Shown: piece by piece, positions 41,388 through 50,083 of the stretch
Layout: each line of letters opens with the position of its first letter
Numbering within the stretch: position 1 is the first letter of the stretch
Assembly (NCBI GenBank): GCA_958420225.1
Contig: CATZIT010000001.1
Location: forward strand, 1-64,000
DNA: 64,000 nucleotides
Reading direction: 5' to 3'
Source of the DNA: Roseburia sp900753715
GTDB lineage: Bacteria; Bacillota; Clostridia; Lachnospirales; Lachnospiraceae
The notes under the pieces: generated by a model
Database searches by the model: none
What the model was told of the DNA's origin: nothing
The model's input: only the letters and a program-made list of their open reading frames with translations
Program-made: the position numbers and the translations under genes

Positions 41388-43211
41388 ATGTGTGGATTTG
41401 CAGGATTTGTAGATAGAAATGAAAATAAACAGGCGATTTTAAAAGCGATGCTACAGACCATCGTACACCGCGGCCCGGACAGCGAGGGAACATACATTGA
41501 TGAGGATGCGGCACTTGGATTCAGACGATTGAGCATTATTGACCTTGCAGACGGCAGTCAGCCGTTATACAACGAGGACAGAAGCCTGGTATTGTTATTT
41601 AATGGAGAAATTTATAATTATCAGGGACTGCGCGAGGAGCTGATTGCAGACGGTCACGTTTTTACGACTCATACGGACAGCGAAGTACTGATTCACGGAT
41701 ATGAGAAGTACGGAGAGCAGCTTTTAGACAAGTTGAGAGGAATGTTCGCATTCTGTATCTGGGATGTAAAGAAAAAGAAGCTGTTTATCGCAAGAGATTT
41801 CTTTGGAATCAAGCCGATGTATTATGCGAAAATGGGCGATACCTTCCTGTTTGGCTCAGAGACCAAGGCATTTTTGGAACATCCGGGCTTTCACAAGGAA
41901 TTGAATGAGGAAATGCTTGAGCATTATCTTTCCTTCCAGTTCGTACCGGGAAGCAGCACGTTTTTCAAGGATGTCTATGCACTTCCGCCGGCACATTTCC
42001 TTACTTATGAGAATGGCAAGGTAGAGGTAAAGCGTTACTGGCAGCCGGAATTTAAGCCGGATGAGAGCAAGACCTACGAGCAGTGTGTAGAAGAAATTAC
42101 AAAAGTAATGGAAGAGTCCGTTTCCTTCCATAAGATTGCAGATGTAGAGGTTGGTTCTTACCTCTCCAGTGGTGTGGATTCCAGCTTCCTTGCCTGCATG
42201 TCCAAGGTAGACAAGACCTTTACCGTTGGATTTGACAACAACGGTTATAATGAGATTTCCTATGCAAAGGAGCTTTCCGAGGAGATTGGAATCACCAACC
42301 ACAGCAAGGTGATTACGCCGGAGGAGTACTGGGATGCGTTTGGTACCATCCAGTATCACATGGATATGCCCGTGGCAGATCCGTCCATCGTACCGCTTTA
42401 CTTCCTGGCAAAGGAAGCATCCAAATATGTGAAGGTTGTATTTTCCGGAGAGGGAGCAGACGAGCTGTTCGGCGGTTACAACATTTATCGTGAGCCGCTT
42501 GAGTATACCGGATTTAACCGTGTACCGCTCTGGATTCGAAAGGGGCTTGCAAAAGTGGCAGAGCATTTCCCGGATGTAAAGGGCGCAAACTTCTTGATTC
42601 GTCACTCCAAGAGCTTAGAAGAGCGTTATATCGGTAACGCCAATATTTTTGCAGAGCGTGAGAAAAAGAAGGTGTTAAAGGCACCGGTGAGATCTTCTGC
42701 AATGGAGCTTACCGCACCGTACTATGCACAGGTGAAGGACAAAGACCCGGTAAACAAGATGCAGTTTATCGACTTAAACTTCTGGTTAGTCGGAGATATC
42801 TTACAGAAAGCGGATAAGATGGGAATGGCAAATTCTCTGGAAATCCGTGTACCGTATCTCGATAAAGAGGTCATGAAGGTGGCAGCATCCCTTCCGCTTG
42901 AGGCAAGAGTGAGCGGGGAGACCACAAAGCGTGCTTTCCGTGAGGCAGCACTTAAGGTATTGCCGGAGCGCACCGCAAAGAAAAAGAAATTGGGCTTCCC
43001 AACCCCGATTAAGGTATGGCTGACCGAGGATAAGTATTACAATATCGTAAAAGAGCAGTTCCACTCAGAGGCGGCAAAGAAGTATTTTAAGACCGATTAC
43101 CTTGACAAAATCTTAGAGAAGGCACACAAAAATCAGGGAAATTATTCCAGAAGAGTATGGACGGTCTATACCTTCCTGGTATGGTATGAGGAATATTTTG
43201 TAAAGCGCTAA
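41388..43211 (+). CDS. asnB: Asparagine synthase (glutamine-hydrolysing)
   Basis: 607 residues. The class II glutaminase domain begins with the catalytic Cys2 (MCGFAGFVDRN), with IVHRGPDSEGTY, FNGEIYNYQGLREEL and SEVLIHGYEKYG. The synthetase domain has the ATP-pyrophosphatase loop SYLSSGVDSSFLACMSK (near 260) and FSGEGADELFGGYNIY. It makes asparagine from aspartate, glutamine and ATP. It is monocistronic with a good promoter and a strong terminator; length is standard. Confidence 0.96.
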   Translation: MCGFAGFVDRNENKQAILKAMLQTIVHRGPDSEGTYIDEDAALGFRRLSIIDLADGSQPLYNEDRSLVLLFNGEIYNYQGLREELIADGHVFTTHTDSEVLIHGYEKYGEQLLDKLRGMFAFCIWDVKKKKLFIARDFFGIKPMYYAKMGDTFLFGSETKAFLEHPGFHKELNEEMLEHYLSFQFVPGSSTFFKDVYALPPAHFLTYENGKVEVKRYWQPEFKPDESKTYEQCVEEITKVMEESVSFHKIADVEVGSYLSSGVDSSFLACMSKVDKTFTVGFDNNGYNEISYAKELSEEIGITNHSKVITPEEYWDAFGTIQYHMDMPVADPSIVPLYFLAKEASKYVKVVFSGEGADELFGGYNIYREPLEYTGFNRVPLWIRKGLAKVAEHFPDVKGANFLIRHSKSLEERYIGNANIFAEREKKKVLKAPVRSSAMELTAPYYAQVKDKDPVNKMQFIDLNFWLVGDILQKADKMGMANSLEIRVPYLDKEVMKVAASLPLEARVSGETTKRAFREAALKVLPERTAKKKKLGFPTPIKVWLTEDKYYNIVKEQFHSEAAKKYFKTDYLDKILEKAHKNQGNYSRRVWTVYTFLVWYEEYFVKR

Positions 43212-43242
43212 AGCCTTTGGGTGCGCTTTAATACAAGACAGA

Positions 43243-43277
43243 AAAAAGGAATCTTCCGTGTGGAGGATTCCTTTTTA
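43243..43277. terminator. Bidirectional intrinsic terminator
   Basis: AAAAAGGAATCTTCC (43243-43257) with GGAGGATTCCTTTTT (43262-43276), one G-T pair, between asnB and the convergent kinase gene. Confidence 0.92.
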
Positions 43278-43301
43278 TATGCACAGATGTGTAAGTGGGT
43301 T

Positions 43302-44468
43302 TTATACAGCGAGCGGCAGACAGACCTCAAAGACGGTGCCGTTTTCGGAACTTTCGGTAATCTGTACGGTTCCGCCGTGCAGGGTAGTGATTTCATGCAC
43401 AAGGGCGAGACCGAGTCCGACGCCGCCGAGAGAGCGGCTGCGGGATTTGTCTACGCGGAAGAATGGTTCAAAGACACTTTCACGAAATTCCTCACTGATG
43501 CCGGGACCGGTGTCGGAAACTGTGATGACGGCATCTTTTCCACGCTTTGCGGCAGTGATGGTTACGCTGCCGTTTTCGCAGTTATAGCGCACGGCATTTT
43601 CGGTCAGGTTAAATACGACCTGATAGATTAAAATATCACTTCCACAGATGGTGATATCCGGCTCTGCGGGCTGAAGCAGGGTGATGCCCCGTTTTTCTGC
43701 CAGCGGAGATAGGTCTGCCAATACTTCCTCGATTAACGGAGATAGTGCAATCCGGTCGGTTCTTGGAATCGTTTCAAGCTCGCTCATCTCAAGTAAGATT
43801 TTTACCAGACGGGACAGGCGCTCGGTCTGTGTCTGCATCATGGCGAGTGTCTCAACCGTCCCGGGGTCATCTGTGGGGTGAGTGCTGTTTGCATACAGGT
43901 CAAGCTTTGCCTGCATCAGTGCGAGTGGGGTACGGAACTCGTGTGCGGCATTTCCGGTAAACTGCCGCTGTCTCTCGAAGGCGTTGGAGAGACGTTTTAA
44001 CATCTGGTTAAAGGAACGGCGGAGCTGTTCAAATTCCGGAATATTGTGTCCTGTGATTTCACATTCGGTCAGATTCTGTGCCTGTATCTTTTCTACCTGG
44101 GCAGAAAAGTCATGTAGCGGTTTTAGGGCACGACCGCTGATAAAATAGGTAATCATACCACTGATAACCGTAACGATTGCCGTGATGAGCCAGCCGTTGA
44201 TGCCATAGCCATGCTTGGTGTCTACGAGCTGGATGGAAAAATCGGAGACAAAATCCTCCCAGTTTTCAGGTGAAATATTGATATAGAGTTTCTGTACCGC
44301 ATCCCCGGAGTCGGACGTATTGTCCACGGAACTAAGAACGGAATCTGTCAGGGAATCCATATAAAAAATTCCATTGTGGTAGAGCAGGACATTTAAAATA
44401 ATACAGGTGGCGGCGATGAGCAGGGAAGTCATCAGTGTGAGCCGCCATTGCAGGGAAATTTTTTTCAT
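43302..44468 (-). CDS. Sensor histidine kinase
   Basis: 388 residues on the minus strand. Two membrane spans (about 11-31 and 95-117) enclose a short extracytoplasmic sensor (~65 residues). Then HAMP (GRALKPLHDFSAQVEKI), the HisKA box AHEFRTPLALMQAKLD with the phosphorylated His, and HATPase with NLTENAVRYN, DTGPGISEEF and GVGLGLALVHEI. Its start overlaps the stop of the response-regulator gene (ATGA). It diverges from a CXXC/polyferredoxin/TlpA operon that it probably controls, perhaps sensing thiol or oxidative stress outside the membrane. Confidence 0.92.
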   Translation of the reverse strand: MKKISLQWRLTLMTSLLIAATCIILNVLLYHNGIFYMDSLTDSVLSSVDNTSDSGDAVQKLYINISPENWEDFVSDFSIQLVDTKHGYGINGWLITAIVTVISGMITYFISGRALKPLHDFSAQVEKIQAQNLTECEITGHNIPEFEQLRRSFNQMLKRLSNAFERQRQFTGNAAHEFRTPLALMQAKLDLYANSTHPTDDPGTVETLAMMQTQTERLSRLVKILLEMSELETIPRTDRIALSPLIEEVLADLSPLAEKRGITLLQPAEPDITICGSDILIYQVVFNLTENAVRYNCENGSVTITAAKRGKDAVITVSDTGPGISEEFRESVFEPFFRVDKSRSRSLGGVGLGLALVHEITTLHGGTVQITESSENGTVFEVCLPLAV

Positions 44469-45142
44469 AGGGCAGTACCTCCAATCTGGTACCCCTCCCC
44501 GATTTTGTTGCGGATGGGATCATAACCCAGTGCCGCCTTTAGTTTTTTGCGCAGGGAGGAGATATGTACGCGGATGGAATTGCTGAACGCGTCGACACTG
44601 CTGTCCCAGACATGTTCGATAAGCTCTTCCTGGCTGACAGGGCGTCCCTGGTGCAGAAGCAGATATTCCAAAATTCCGTTCTCCTTGCGGGTTAAAGAAA
44701 CCGGTGTGTCATGCACGCTTGCCACACGGGAGCGTGTGTCAAACCGGATGTCTCCACAAGTAAGGCAAATGTCGTTCTGAATGAAACTGCGGCGTGTTAA
44801 GCTCCGGACTCTTGCCGCAAGCTCCTGCAAATGAAACGGTTTTTCAAGGTAATCGTTTGCCCCGGCGTCAAGCCCCTCTACCTTGTCCGCAATCTGACTC
44901 CGTGCGGATAAAATGAGAACTTTCGTCTCTTCATCTTCCCTGCGAAGTGTTTTTAAAATGGTCATGCCGTCTGCACCCGGGAGATTCAAATCAAGAATCA
45001 CAAGGTCATAGCGCTCACTGCTAAGAATGGACAGTGCCTCTTCCCCGTCATAACAGGTGTCTGTCTCATAGCCGCTCTGGTGCAGGCTTTTGGCAATCGT
45101 GTCGCAGAGTTCTTTTTCGTCTTCTATAATCAACAGTCTCAT
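44465..45142 (-). CDS. OmpR-family response regulator
   Basis: 225 residues from the minus-strand ATG at 45142 (MRLLIIEDEKELCDTI), preceded by AGAAAGGAAG. The receiver domain has the acidic pair (IIEDE), phospho-acceptor in VILDLNLPGADG and the Lys of EKPF; the C-terminal winged helix has EELIEHVWDSSVDAFSNSI and RVHISSLRKKL. It is encoded first in the operon, with the kinase translationally coupled behind it. Its likely target is the 140-base intergenic region shared with the divergent redox operon. Confidence 0.93.
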   Translation of the reverse strand: MRLLIIEDEKELCDTIAKSLHQSGYETDTCYDGEEALSILSSERYDLVILDLNLPGADGMTILKTLRREDEETKVLILSARSQIADKVEGLDAGANDYLEKPFHLQELAARVRSLTRRSFIQNDICLTCGDIRFDTRSRVASVHDTPVSLTRKENGILEYLLLHQGRPVSQEELIEHVWDSSVDAFSNSIRVHISSLRKKLKAALGYDPIRNKIGEGYQIGGTAL

Positions 45143-45282
45143 ACAAAGAAACTTCCTTTCTAAAAGTGTTTTTCTGTAGTATAACATATCCGGATAAATT
45201 TTGTGTAAAAATGGAAATCTTAACAGAGATTTTATCTCCTATGCGGTAGAATGGGTCTATCGAAAGGAAAGGAAGGTACGTT
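45143..45282. promoter_or_regulatory. Divergent regulatory region between the two-component and redox operons
   Basis: 140 bases. On the plus strand TAGAAT (45247-45252) is a -10 with no good -35 at 17 bases (TTAACA lies 21 upstream), as expected for an activator-dependent promoter. On the minus strand TATACT near 45178 is a -10 preceded by TGT. Regulator binding is inferred from layout. Confidence 0.45.
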
Positions 45283-45438
45283 TTGAAGAAAATCATATTA
45301 AATCGAAAGGCTGTCATACAGATGATTCTGTTAGCAGCAGGCGTTGTGATGATTGGAGTGGGTGCGCAGCGGGGCGAGGTTGCAACGGTCTTCACAAAGG
45401 CAGTCAGAATTTGTCTGGAGTGTATTGGAATTGGATAA
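45283..45438 (+). CDS. CD1871A-type CXXC mini-protein
   Basis: 51 residues from TTG 45283 with AAGGAAGG 6 bases upstream. One membrane span (about 11-28), an RGEVATVFTKAVRICLECIGIG end containing CLEC (CxxC) close to the C-terminus. Short proteins of this pattern, annotated as the CD1871A family, are known in Clostridia beside polyferredoxin and TlpA-like genes. It probably passes electrons through its CxxC at the membrane. Its stop overlaps the start of the next gene. Confidence 0.85.
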   Translation: MKKIILNRKAVIQMILLAAGVVMIGVGAQRGEVATVFTKAVRICLECIGIG

Positions 45439-46324
45439 GAAACATACGTTCTCTCACCTGTTAGCCCGCTGCAGGGGATGGATACAGGCAGTGGCAACCC
45501 TGCTTACGAACATCCATCTGCCTAATTTTATGAAAGGTGAGATTTATCGCGGAAAAGGAAAAAATGTCTGTGTTCCGGGGTTAAACTGCTATTCCTGTCC
45601 GGGTGCGGCAGGATCGTGCCCGATTGGAGCCTTTCAGGCAGTCGTCGGTTCCTCAAAGTTTAAATTTTCCTATTATATTACGGGATTTTTAATTCTGCTT
45701 GGGGTGCTGCTCGGACGGTTTATCTGCGGCTTCTTATGTCCGTTTGGATGGTTTCAGGAGCTGTTACATAAAATACCGGGCAAGAAATTTTCGACGGAAA
45801 AGCTAAAACCACTCCGGTATTTAAAATACGTTGTGCTTGTGGTAATGGTCGTGCTGCTTCCAATCCTTGTGACAAACGCACTTGGAATGGGAGACCCGTT
45901 CTATTGTAAATATCTCTGTCCGCAGGGAGTTTTAGAGGGTGCAATTCCACTCGCTCTCTCAAGTGCAGGAATCCGCGCGGCACTTGGAAAATTGTTTTCC
46001 TGGAAACTGTGTATTCTGATTGTAGTCATTGTGTTAAGCATTTTATTTTACCGTCCGTTCTGTAAGTGGCTGTGTCCGCTTGGGGCATTTTACGGATTAT
46101 GCAACCATGTGTCCTTATTGCAGATGAAGGTTGACAGGGAAAAATGTGTTTCCTGCGGGAAATGTAAAAGGGCTTGTAAGATGGATGTGGATGTAACCAA
46201 AACACCAAACCATTCGGAATGTATCCGCTGTGGAAAATGTGTCGGGGCGTGCCCGACAAATGCCGTCTGCTATCACTATGGATTTGGCAGCGGTCAGAAA
46301 GAAACGAAAAAAGACAAAAATTAA
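45431..46324 (+). CDS. 4Fe-4S polyferredoxin membrane protein (NapH/YccM-like)
   Basis: About 297 residues from TTG 45431, overlapping the end of the CXXC mini-protein by 8 bases; GGAG lies 10 bases upstream. About four or five membrane spans are interleaved with cysteine motifs: NCYSCPGAAGSCPIG, CGFLCPFGW, CKYLCPQG and CKWLCPLGAFYGLC. Two classical [4Fe-4S] sites close the protein (CVSCGKCKRACKMDV, CIRCGKCVGACPTNAV). It likely carries electrons from cytoplasmic carriers across the membrane to the CXXC protein and TlpA-like lipoprotein. Confidence 0.88.
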   Translation: MDKKHTFSHLLARCRGWIQAVATLLTNIHLPNFMKGEIYRGKGKNVCVPGLNCYSCPGAAGSCPIGAFQAVVGSSKFKFSYYITGFLILLGVLLGRFICGFLCPFGWFQELLHKIPGKKFSTEKLKPLRYLKYVVLVVMVVLLPILVTNALGMGDPFYCKYLCPQGVLEGAIPLALSSAGIRAALGKLFSWKLCILIVVIVLSILFYRPFCKWLCPLGAFYGLCNHVSLLQMKVDREKCVSCGKCKRACKMDVDVTKTPNHSECIRCGKCVGACPTNAVCYHYGFGSGQKETKKDKN

Positions 46325-46344
46325 GAGAAAAAGGAGAAACTATC

Positions 46345-47256
46345 ATGAAAAAATTAACCGTACTTATTTTAATCGCAGCAATGTCTTTAAACATCGCAGC
46401 ATGCGGCAATACACCAAAGGAAGAGAAGAAGGCTCAGACAGAGACAGCTGCAACAGAAACAGCGGGCACAGAAGTGACTGGAGATTCCGCAGATACAGAG
46501 AACCGTCTGAACGAACTCTGGGAAGAAGAAAGTGCCATTATGGAAGAGAACATGGAACTCTGGGAAAAAGTCATTAATAATATGGACAAGGACAAGGCAA
46601 TGTCTGATGAAAATTATAATTATGTGGATGCGCTGATTGAGACGATTGAAAGCATGAAAGATGAGGTTACCGATGAGGAATACAATACGTTAATGACAGG
46701 TGCAGAGAGAATTAAAGAGATTGAAACAGAAATGGCAAAATTGCAGGGGCAGATGAATGATGAGACCGTGACGGAAGCAGAAGAGACTGGTTCAGAGAAG
46801 TTTCCGGCATTTAACGGAAAAGATTTTGACGGAAATGATGTGGATGAGAGCATTTTTTCACAGTATGCGGTTACTGTTGTAAACTTCTGGTTTAACGGCT
46901 GTGCACCCTGTGTTGCAGAGCTTCCGGAATTAAACAGCTTAAATGAGTCCTTAGCAGAAAAAGGCGGTACGGTCATAGGAATCAATTCGGAGACGCTTGA
47001 TGGAGATGCAGATATCATTGCGCAGGCAAAGGAGATTATGAGTGAGCAGGGAGCTTCCTATCGCAACATTTATTTTGATTCTTCAAGTGAGGCTGGTAAA
47101 ATTGCATCTGATATCGTGGCATTTCCAACCACAATGTTAGTTGATAGAAACGGAAATATCATCGGAGAGCCGATTGTCGGAGGAATTAACAGTGAAGAGG
47201 CAATGAATGAATTGCAACAGAGAATTGATAAAATTCTTGCGGATGATAAGCAATAA
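46345..47256 (+). CDS. TlpA/ResA-like thiol-disulfide lipoprotein
   Basis: 303 residues from ATG 46345 (AAAGGAG upstream). Lipoprotein signal with lipobox IAAC (Cys20), then a Glu/Thr-rich linker and a helical region (about 45-140), then a thioredoxin-like domain with the active-site CAPC in FNGCAPCVAEL (about 186-189) and the cis-Pro stretch AFPTTMLVDRNG. It is anchored outside the membrane and should reduce or oxidise thiols there, probably fed by the polyferredoxin. No partner such as MsrAB is encoded nearby. Confidence 0.88.
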   Translation: MKKLTVLILIAAMSLNIAACGNTPKEEKKAQTETAATETAGTEVTGDSADTENRLNELWEEESAIMEENMELWEKVINNMDKDKAMSDENYNYVDALIETIESMKDEVTDEEYNTLMTGAERIKEIETEMAKLQGQMNDETVTEAEETGSEKFPAFNGKDFDGNDVDESIFSQYAVTVVNFWFNGCAPCVAELPELNSLNESLAEKGGTVIGINSETLDGDADIIAQAKEIMSEQGASYRNIYFDSSSEAGKIASDIVAFPTTMLVDRNGNIIGEPIVGGINSEEAMNELQQRIDKILADDKQ

Positions 47257-47298
47257 AAAGATATTCATTACACCAAATGCGCATTTCGTTACAAAAAT

Positions 47299-47325
47299 TA
47301 AAAAAAACATTTTTTTAGCCGATAT
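47299..47325 (+). promoter_or_regulatory. Sigma-28 (flagellar)-type promoter
   Basis: TAAA (47299-47302), 15-nt spacer, GCCGATAT (47318-47325), against the sigma-28 consensus TAAA-N15-GCCGATAA: one mismatch, correct spacing. It precedes an operon with a FliD-like gene. Predicted start about 47333. Confidence 0.68.
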
Positions 47326-47339
47326 ATATAGAAGCTAAG

Positions 47340-47396
47340 GATGGCGTCAGATTTCAGGGAGTTGAAAAACACAAGGGAGACTGACGCCATCTTTTT
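47340..47396 (+). terminator. Terminator or attenuator at the start of the LytTR operon
   Basis: GATGGCGTCAG (47340-47350) pairs perfectly with CTGACGCCATC (47381-47391), then TTTTT. It lies a few bases after the predicted sigma-28 start, so it would end that transcript at about 64 nt unless read through; it could also simply terminate the TlpA operon. Confidence 0.75.
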
Positions 47397-47449
47397 GTCT
47401 ATAGGAAGAAAAAGCCGCGATGGGAAATGCGGTTCGGGGAGGAAAATGA

Positions 47450-48136
47450 GTGTTGCAGGTTGCAATTTGTGAAGAAGATACAGTTCTTGGGAAAAAACTG
47501 ACAAAACTGGTAGAGAGAACACTGACAGAGCGCGTGGAGCTGTATTCTTCGGAAATGGAACTTTTAAAGAGTGCGAAAAAACCGGAAATTCTGATATTAG
47601 ACCTCGACTTTCGGGAGGCTGACGGAATGGAGCGTGCACGTAAAATAAGAAATCATTCGGATGCAGCGATTATTCTTCTATCTGCGGGACAGGAGCATGT
47701 GCTCGATGCATTTGACGTGGAGGCGTTCTATTATCTGCTAAAACCGATTGACGAGCAGAAATTTGAGGAGGTGTTAAGGCGGGCAGCGCAGGAACGGCAG
47801 GCGGAAAAGGACAAAGAACCGTTAATTATCCGAGTGAACCGTACCTGTCATAAGATTGAAAAAAAGCGGATTTTGTATGCAGAAAATATGGCGCGCAAGA
47901 TTGTGCTGCACCAGAAGGAAGGGGAGATTTCTTACTATGCCAGAATGGAAGAATTAGAGCAGGAGCTTGGAACGCAATTTTTCCGGTGTCACAGAGGGTA
48001 TCTGGTGAATCTGGCAGCAGTCAAAAATTTTGATGCTGGAACGATTACGTTAAAAAACAATGAGGTGATTTTGCTGTCAAAGCAGAAATACAATGATTTT
48101 GCGGCAGCGTATCTTGCTTTTTTGAAAAAACGTTAG
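47450..48136 (+). CDS. LytTR-family response regulator
   Basis: 228 residues from GTG 47450 (GGGGAGG 7 bases upstream). Receiver domain with CEED acidic pair, phospho-acceptor in LILDLDFREADG and the Lys of LLKPIDEQKF; C-terminal LytTR DNA-binding domain (RILYAENMARKIVLHQ, FFRCHRGYLVNLAAVKNF). No histidine kinase gene is adjacent. The next gene is a FliD-C-terminus-like protein, so a surface or motility role is plausible. Confidence 0.9.
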   Translation: MLQVAICEEDTVLGKKLTKLVERTLTERVELYSSEMELLKSAKKPEILILDLDFREADGMERARKIRNHSDAAIILLSAGQEHVLDAFDVEAFYYLLKPIDEQKFEEVLRRAAQERQAEKDKEPLIIRVNRTCHKIEKKRILYAENMARKIVLHQKEGEISYYARMEELEQELGTQFFRCHRGYLVNLAAVKNFDAGTITLKNNEVILLSKQKYNDFAAAYLAFLKKR

Positions 48137-48154
48137 AAACAGGGGGAAATGAGT

Positions 48155-48886
48155 ATGAAAATTGCAAACAGAAACAGCATGGTATTAGTACGTGCCAGAA
48201 ATGCAAGGCTGGCAAAGATAAGAGCTTACACACACAATATCCAGAAGTATAAAAAGACAACAAGCAGCAGTAGCAGTTCCAAGTACGGAAATCTTTTTCA
48301 GACGTTAAGCGCGATAAGACAGCAGAGCACAGATTCGTCAAAGGTACAGCAGATTGCGTCTGCCACGAAATTATCTTACGGCTATACGGTGATGGAGGAC
48401 GCCGCTGAACGGCTTGATACACAGCTTACAAAGCTTCTCTCCAAGGAGAACGAATCCCTTTTTGAAGGGGATGGGACAGAGGCGCAGAAGGAAGTGAGCC
48501 GTTTTGTAAATAATTACAATATTGTGATGGGACGCTTAAATGATGCCTGGACGACTGCCGATAAAAATTATGCGAAGAAACTGCAAAACGAGTTTAGTGC
48601 GTATAGCAGTGACCTGAAAAAAATCGGAATTACGCAGGGCAAAAACGGAACGCTGTCTGTTGATGAGACTGCCTTAAAAAATGCAAAGGCGGAGGATATC
48701 AAGACAGTATTTGGGGCGGATGCTGTCTTTGCACAGAAGACGCAGGCCACCCTAAAGCAGATTACGACATATGCAAAGGGGAAGATTCAGACCCTGGAGA
48801 AGCAGATCTATTCTGCCAGTGCAAACTATAACCGTTATGGAATGACGACCGAAAGCTCTGCAAGCATCTATAACAGACGAGGATAA
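48155..48886 (+). CDS. FliD C-terminal-like protein
   Basis: 243 residues from ATG 48155 (AGGGGG 8 bases upstream; ATG 48149 is too close). The N-terminal ~75 residues are basic, then Ser/Thr/Lys-rich. The C-terminal ~140 match the pattern of the flagellar cap protein FliD: EVSRFVNNYNIVMGRLND, DLKKIGITQGKNGTLSVDE, then LKNAKAEDIKTVFG and a long final helix. Real FliD is usually 450 residues or more, so this looks like a trimmed relative or an export-associated protein rather than a full cap. No signal peptide is seen. It is 18 bases from the LytTR gene. Confidence 0.68.
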   Translation: MKIANRNSMVLVRARNARLAKIRAYTHNIQKYKKTTSSSSSSKYGNLFQTLSAIRQQSTDSSKVQQIASATKLSYGYTVMEDAAERLDTQLTKLLSKENESLFEGDGTEAQKEVSRFVNNYNIVMGRLNDAWTTADKNYAKKLQNEFSAYSSDLKKIGITQGKNGTLSVDETALKNAKAEDIKTVFGADAVFAQKTQATLKQITTYAKGKIQTLEKQIYSASANYNRYGMTTESSASIYNRRG

Positions 48887-48892
48887 AAAAGC

Positions 48893-50083
48893 ATGAAAGA
48901 GACGCTGGAATTACAGGCGGCCGCAGAAATCCAGAGCGTGCGGGAGAAAGGGCAAAAGCTTGAGGAAAAGAGACGGCAGAAGCGAAAAATCGAAGGAGCA
49001 ATTTTTCTGGAAATCATTCTGCAAAAAATCTGGGAATACGAGCAGGGAGAACTGTTTGACGGCACAATAAGCCGTCAGATGGCGCTTTTGGAAGCGGATA
49101 TGACACAGGAGAACAAAACTGCCCAAAAATCAGACGAAGACTGTCTCTGCTTCTGGGAGGAAGGGCGTCTCTGGGAGCGGATGGTTCCGACGGGAGACAT
49201 TTTAGAAATCAGTATTCCAAGACTAAGACAGGCAGTGGAGGAGTCCTACGACGAACTGATGCATATGATTGCCGTGGTACAGCAGATTTGTGAAAATCCA
49301 TGTTATGCGGTTTCCTCCGGGATTCTGGAGCGTTTTTTTAACGGAGAATGTAAAGAAGGAGAAGTTACAGAAAGATTCCGGGACTACTGTATCCGAAGAT
49401 GGGAGCACGGGGAAGCGGATTTTATTCTTGCCTATGAGTATTTTTCCCATGCAAATGCCTGGTGGGCAGTGAAAGCAAATAACAGAGAAGGAGAAGCATT
49501 GGTACAGGGGTGCGGTCTGAACTGGACCGGAACCTCTTATTATAATGCTCTTTATTACTACAAATGGAAAAATATGCAGCAGAAAATCGAGGATGTTGCA
49601 GAAAAGGTGGCGGAATTTTTGGGATACGAGCCATTGAAATGTCAGGAAATACGGGCGAAAAGCCGGTTTCTCTGCGGGGGTGGACTTGACTTTCATGGTG
49701 TGTGGCAGTATGAGCAGCGGGCAAATAATTACCCGGAAAATCAGTACGGATTGCTGCGGGAGGAAGAAGAGCCGCCGGAGCACTATGCGTTTCTTTACCG
49801 GAACTCTTATGACGAGACGGACAAAGAGCGCTTAAGAGAGCTTCTTTGTGCGATGAAAGAAAAGCAGGAAGCAGTTTCCTGCCGCTTAGAAGCCATCGGC
49901 GTAAAGGAGCGCGCTTATCACAACGGAATGAGCTACCTGCTGCATTTCTGCCCGCAGGTTGGCATTGGAGAGGTGAAAAAAAGCACCTATGAACAGGCAA
50001 TGAAGTTTACGGAAAACTTCCGCCTGTTCCGGGTGCATGGCTGTCTGGAGTGCCTATTTATCGCGGAGCAGACAAGCGAGTAA
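48893..50083 (+). CDS. Hypothetical protein in LytTR/FliD-like operon
   Basis: 396 residues, 6 bases after the FliD-like gene. A highly charged coiled-coil start (about 1-40) leads to a mostly helical acidic protein with aromatic clusters (SHANAWWAVKANN, GTSYYNALYYYKWKN) and scattered cysteines. No signal peptide, membrane span or known motif. The 3' end overlaps the convergent aminotransferase gene by 30 bases. Its function is unknown; context suggests a cytoplasmic partner of the FliD-like protein, for example a chaperone or scaffold (inference). Confidence 0.7.
   Translation: MKETLELQAAAEIQSVREKGQKLEEKRRQKRKIEGAIFLEIILQKIWEYEQGELFDGTISRQMALLEADMTQENKTAQKSDEDCLCFWEEGRLWERMVPTGDILEISIPRLRQAVEESYDELMHMIAVVQQICENPCYAVSSGILERFFNGECKEGEVTERFRDYCIRRWEHGEADFILAYEYFSHANAWWAVKANNREGEALVQGCGLNWTGTSYYNALYYYKWKNMQQKIEDVAEKVAEFLGYEPLKCQEIRAKSRFLCGGGLDFHGVWQYEQRANNYPENQYGLLREEEEPPEHYAFLYRNSYDETDKERLRELLCAMKEKQEAVSCRLEAIGVKERAYHNGMSYLLHFCPQVGIGEVKKSTYEQAMKFTENFRLFRVHGCLECLFIAEQTSE

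Noticed and set aside
41856..42605. 249-codon minus-strand open frame inside asnB
   Set aside because: It lies wholly opposite a well-supported gene and has no motif, no ribosome site and no promoter.
48537..48564. Sigma-28-like TAAA-N16-GCCGATAA inside the FliD-like gene
   Set aside because: It lies within coding sequence and the spacer is one base too long; likely chance, though it could be a minor internal start.
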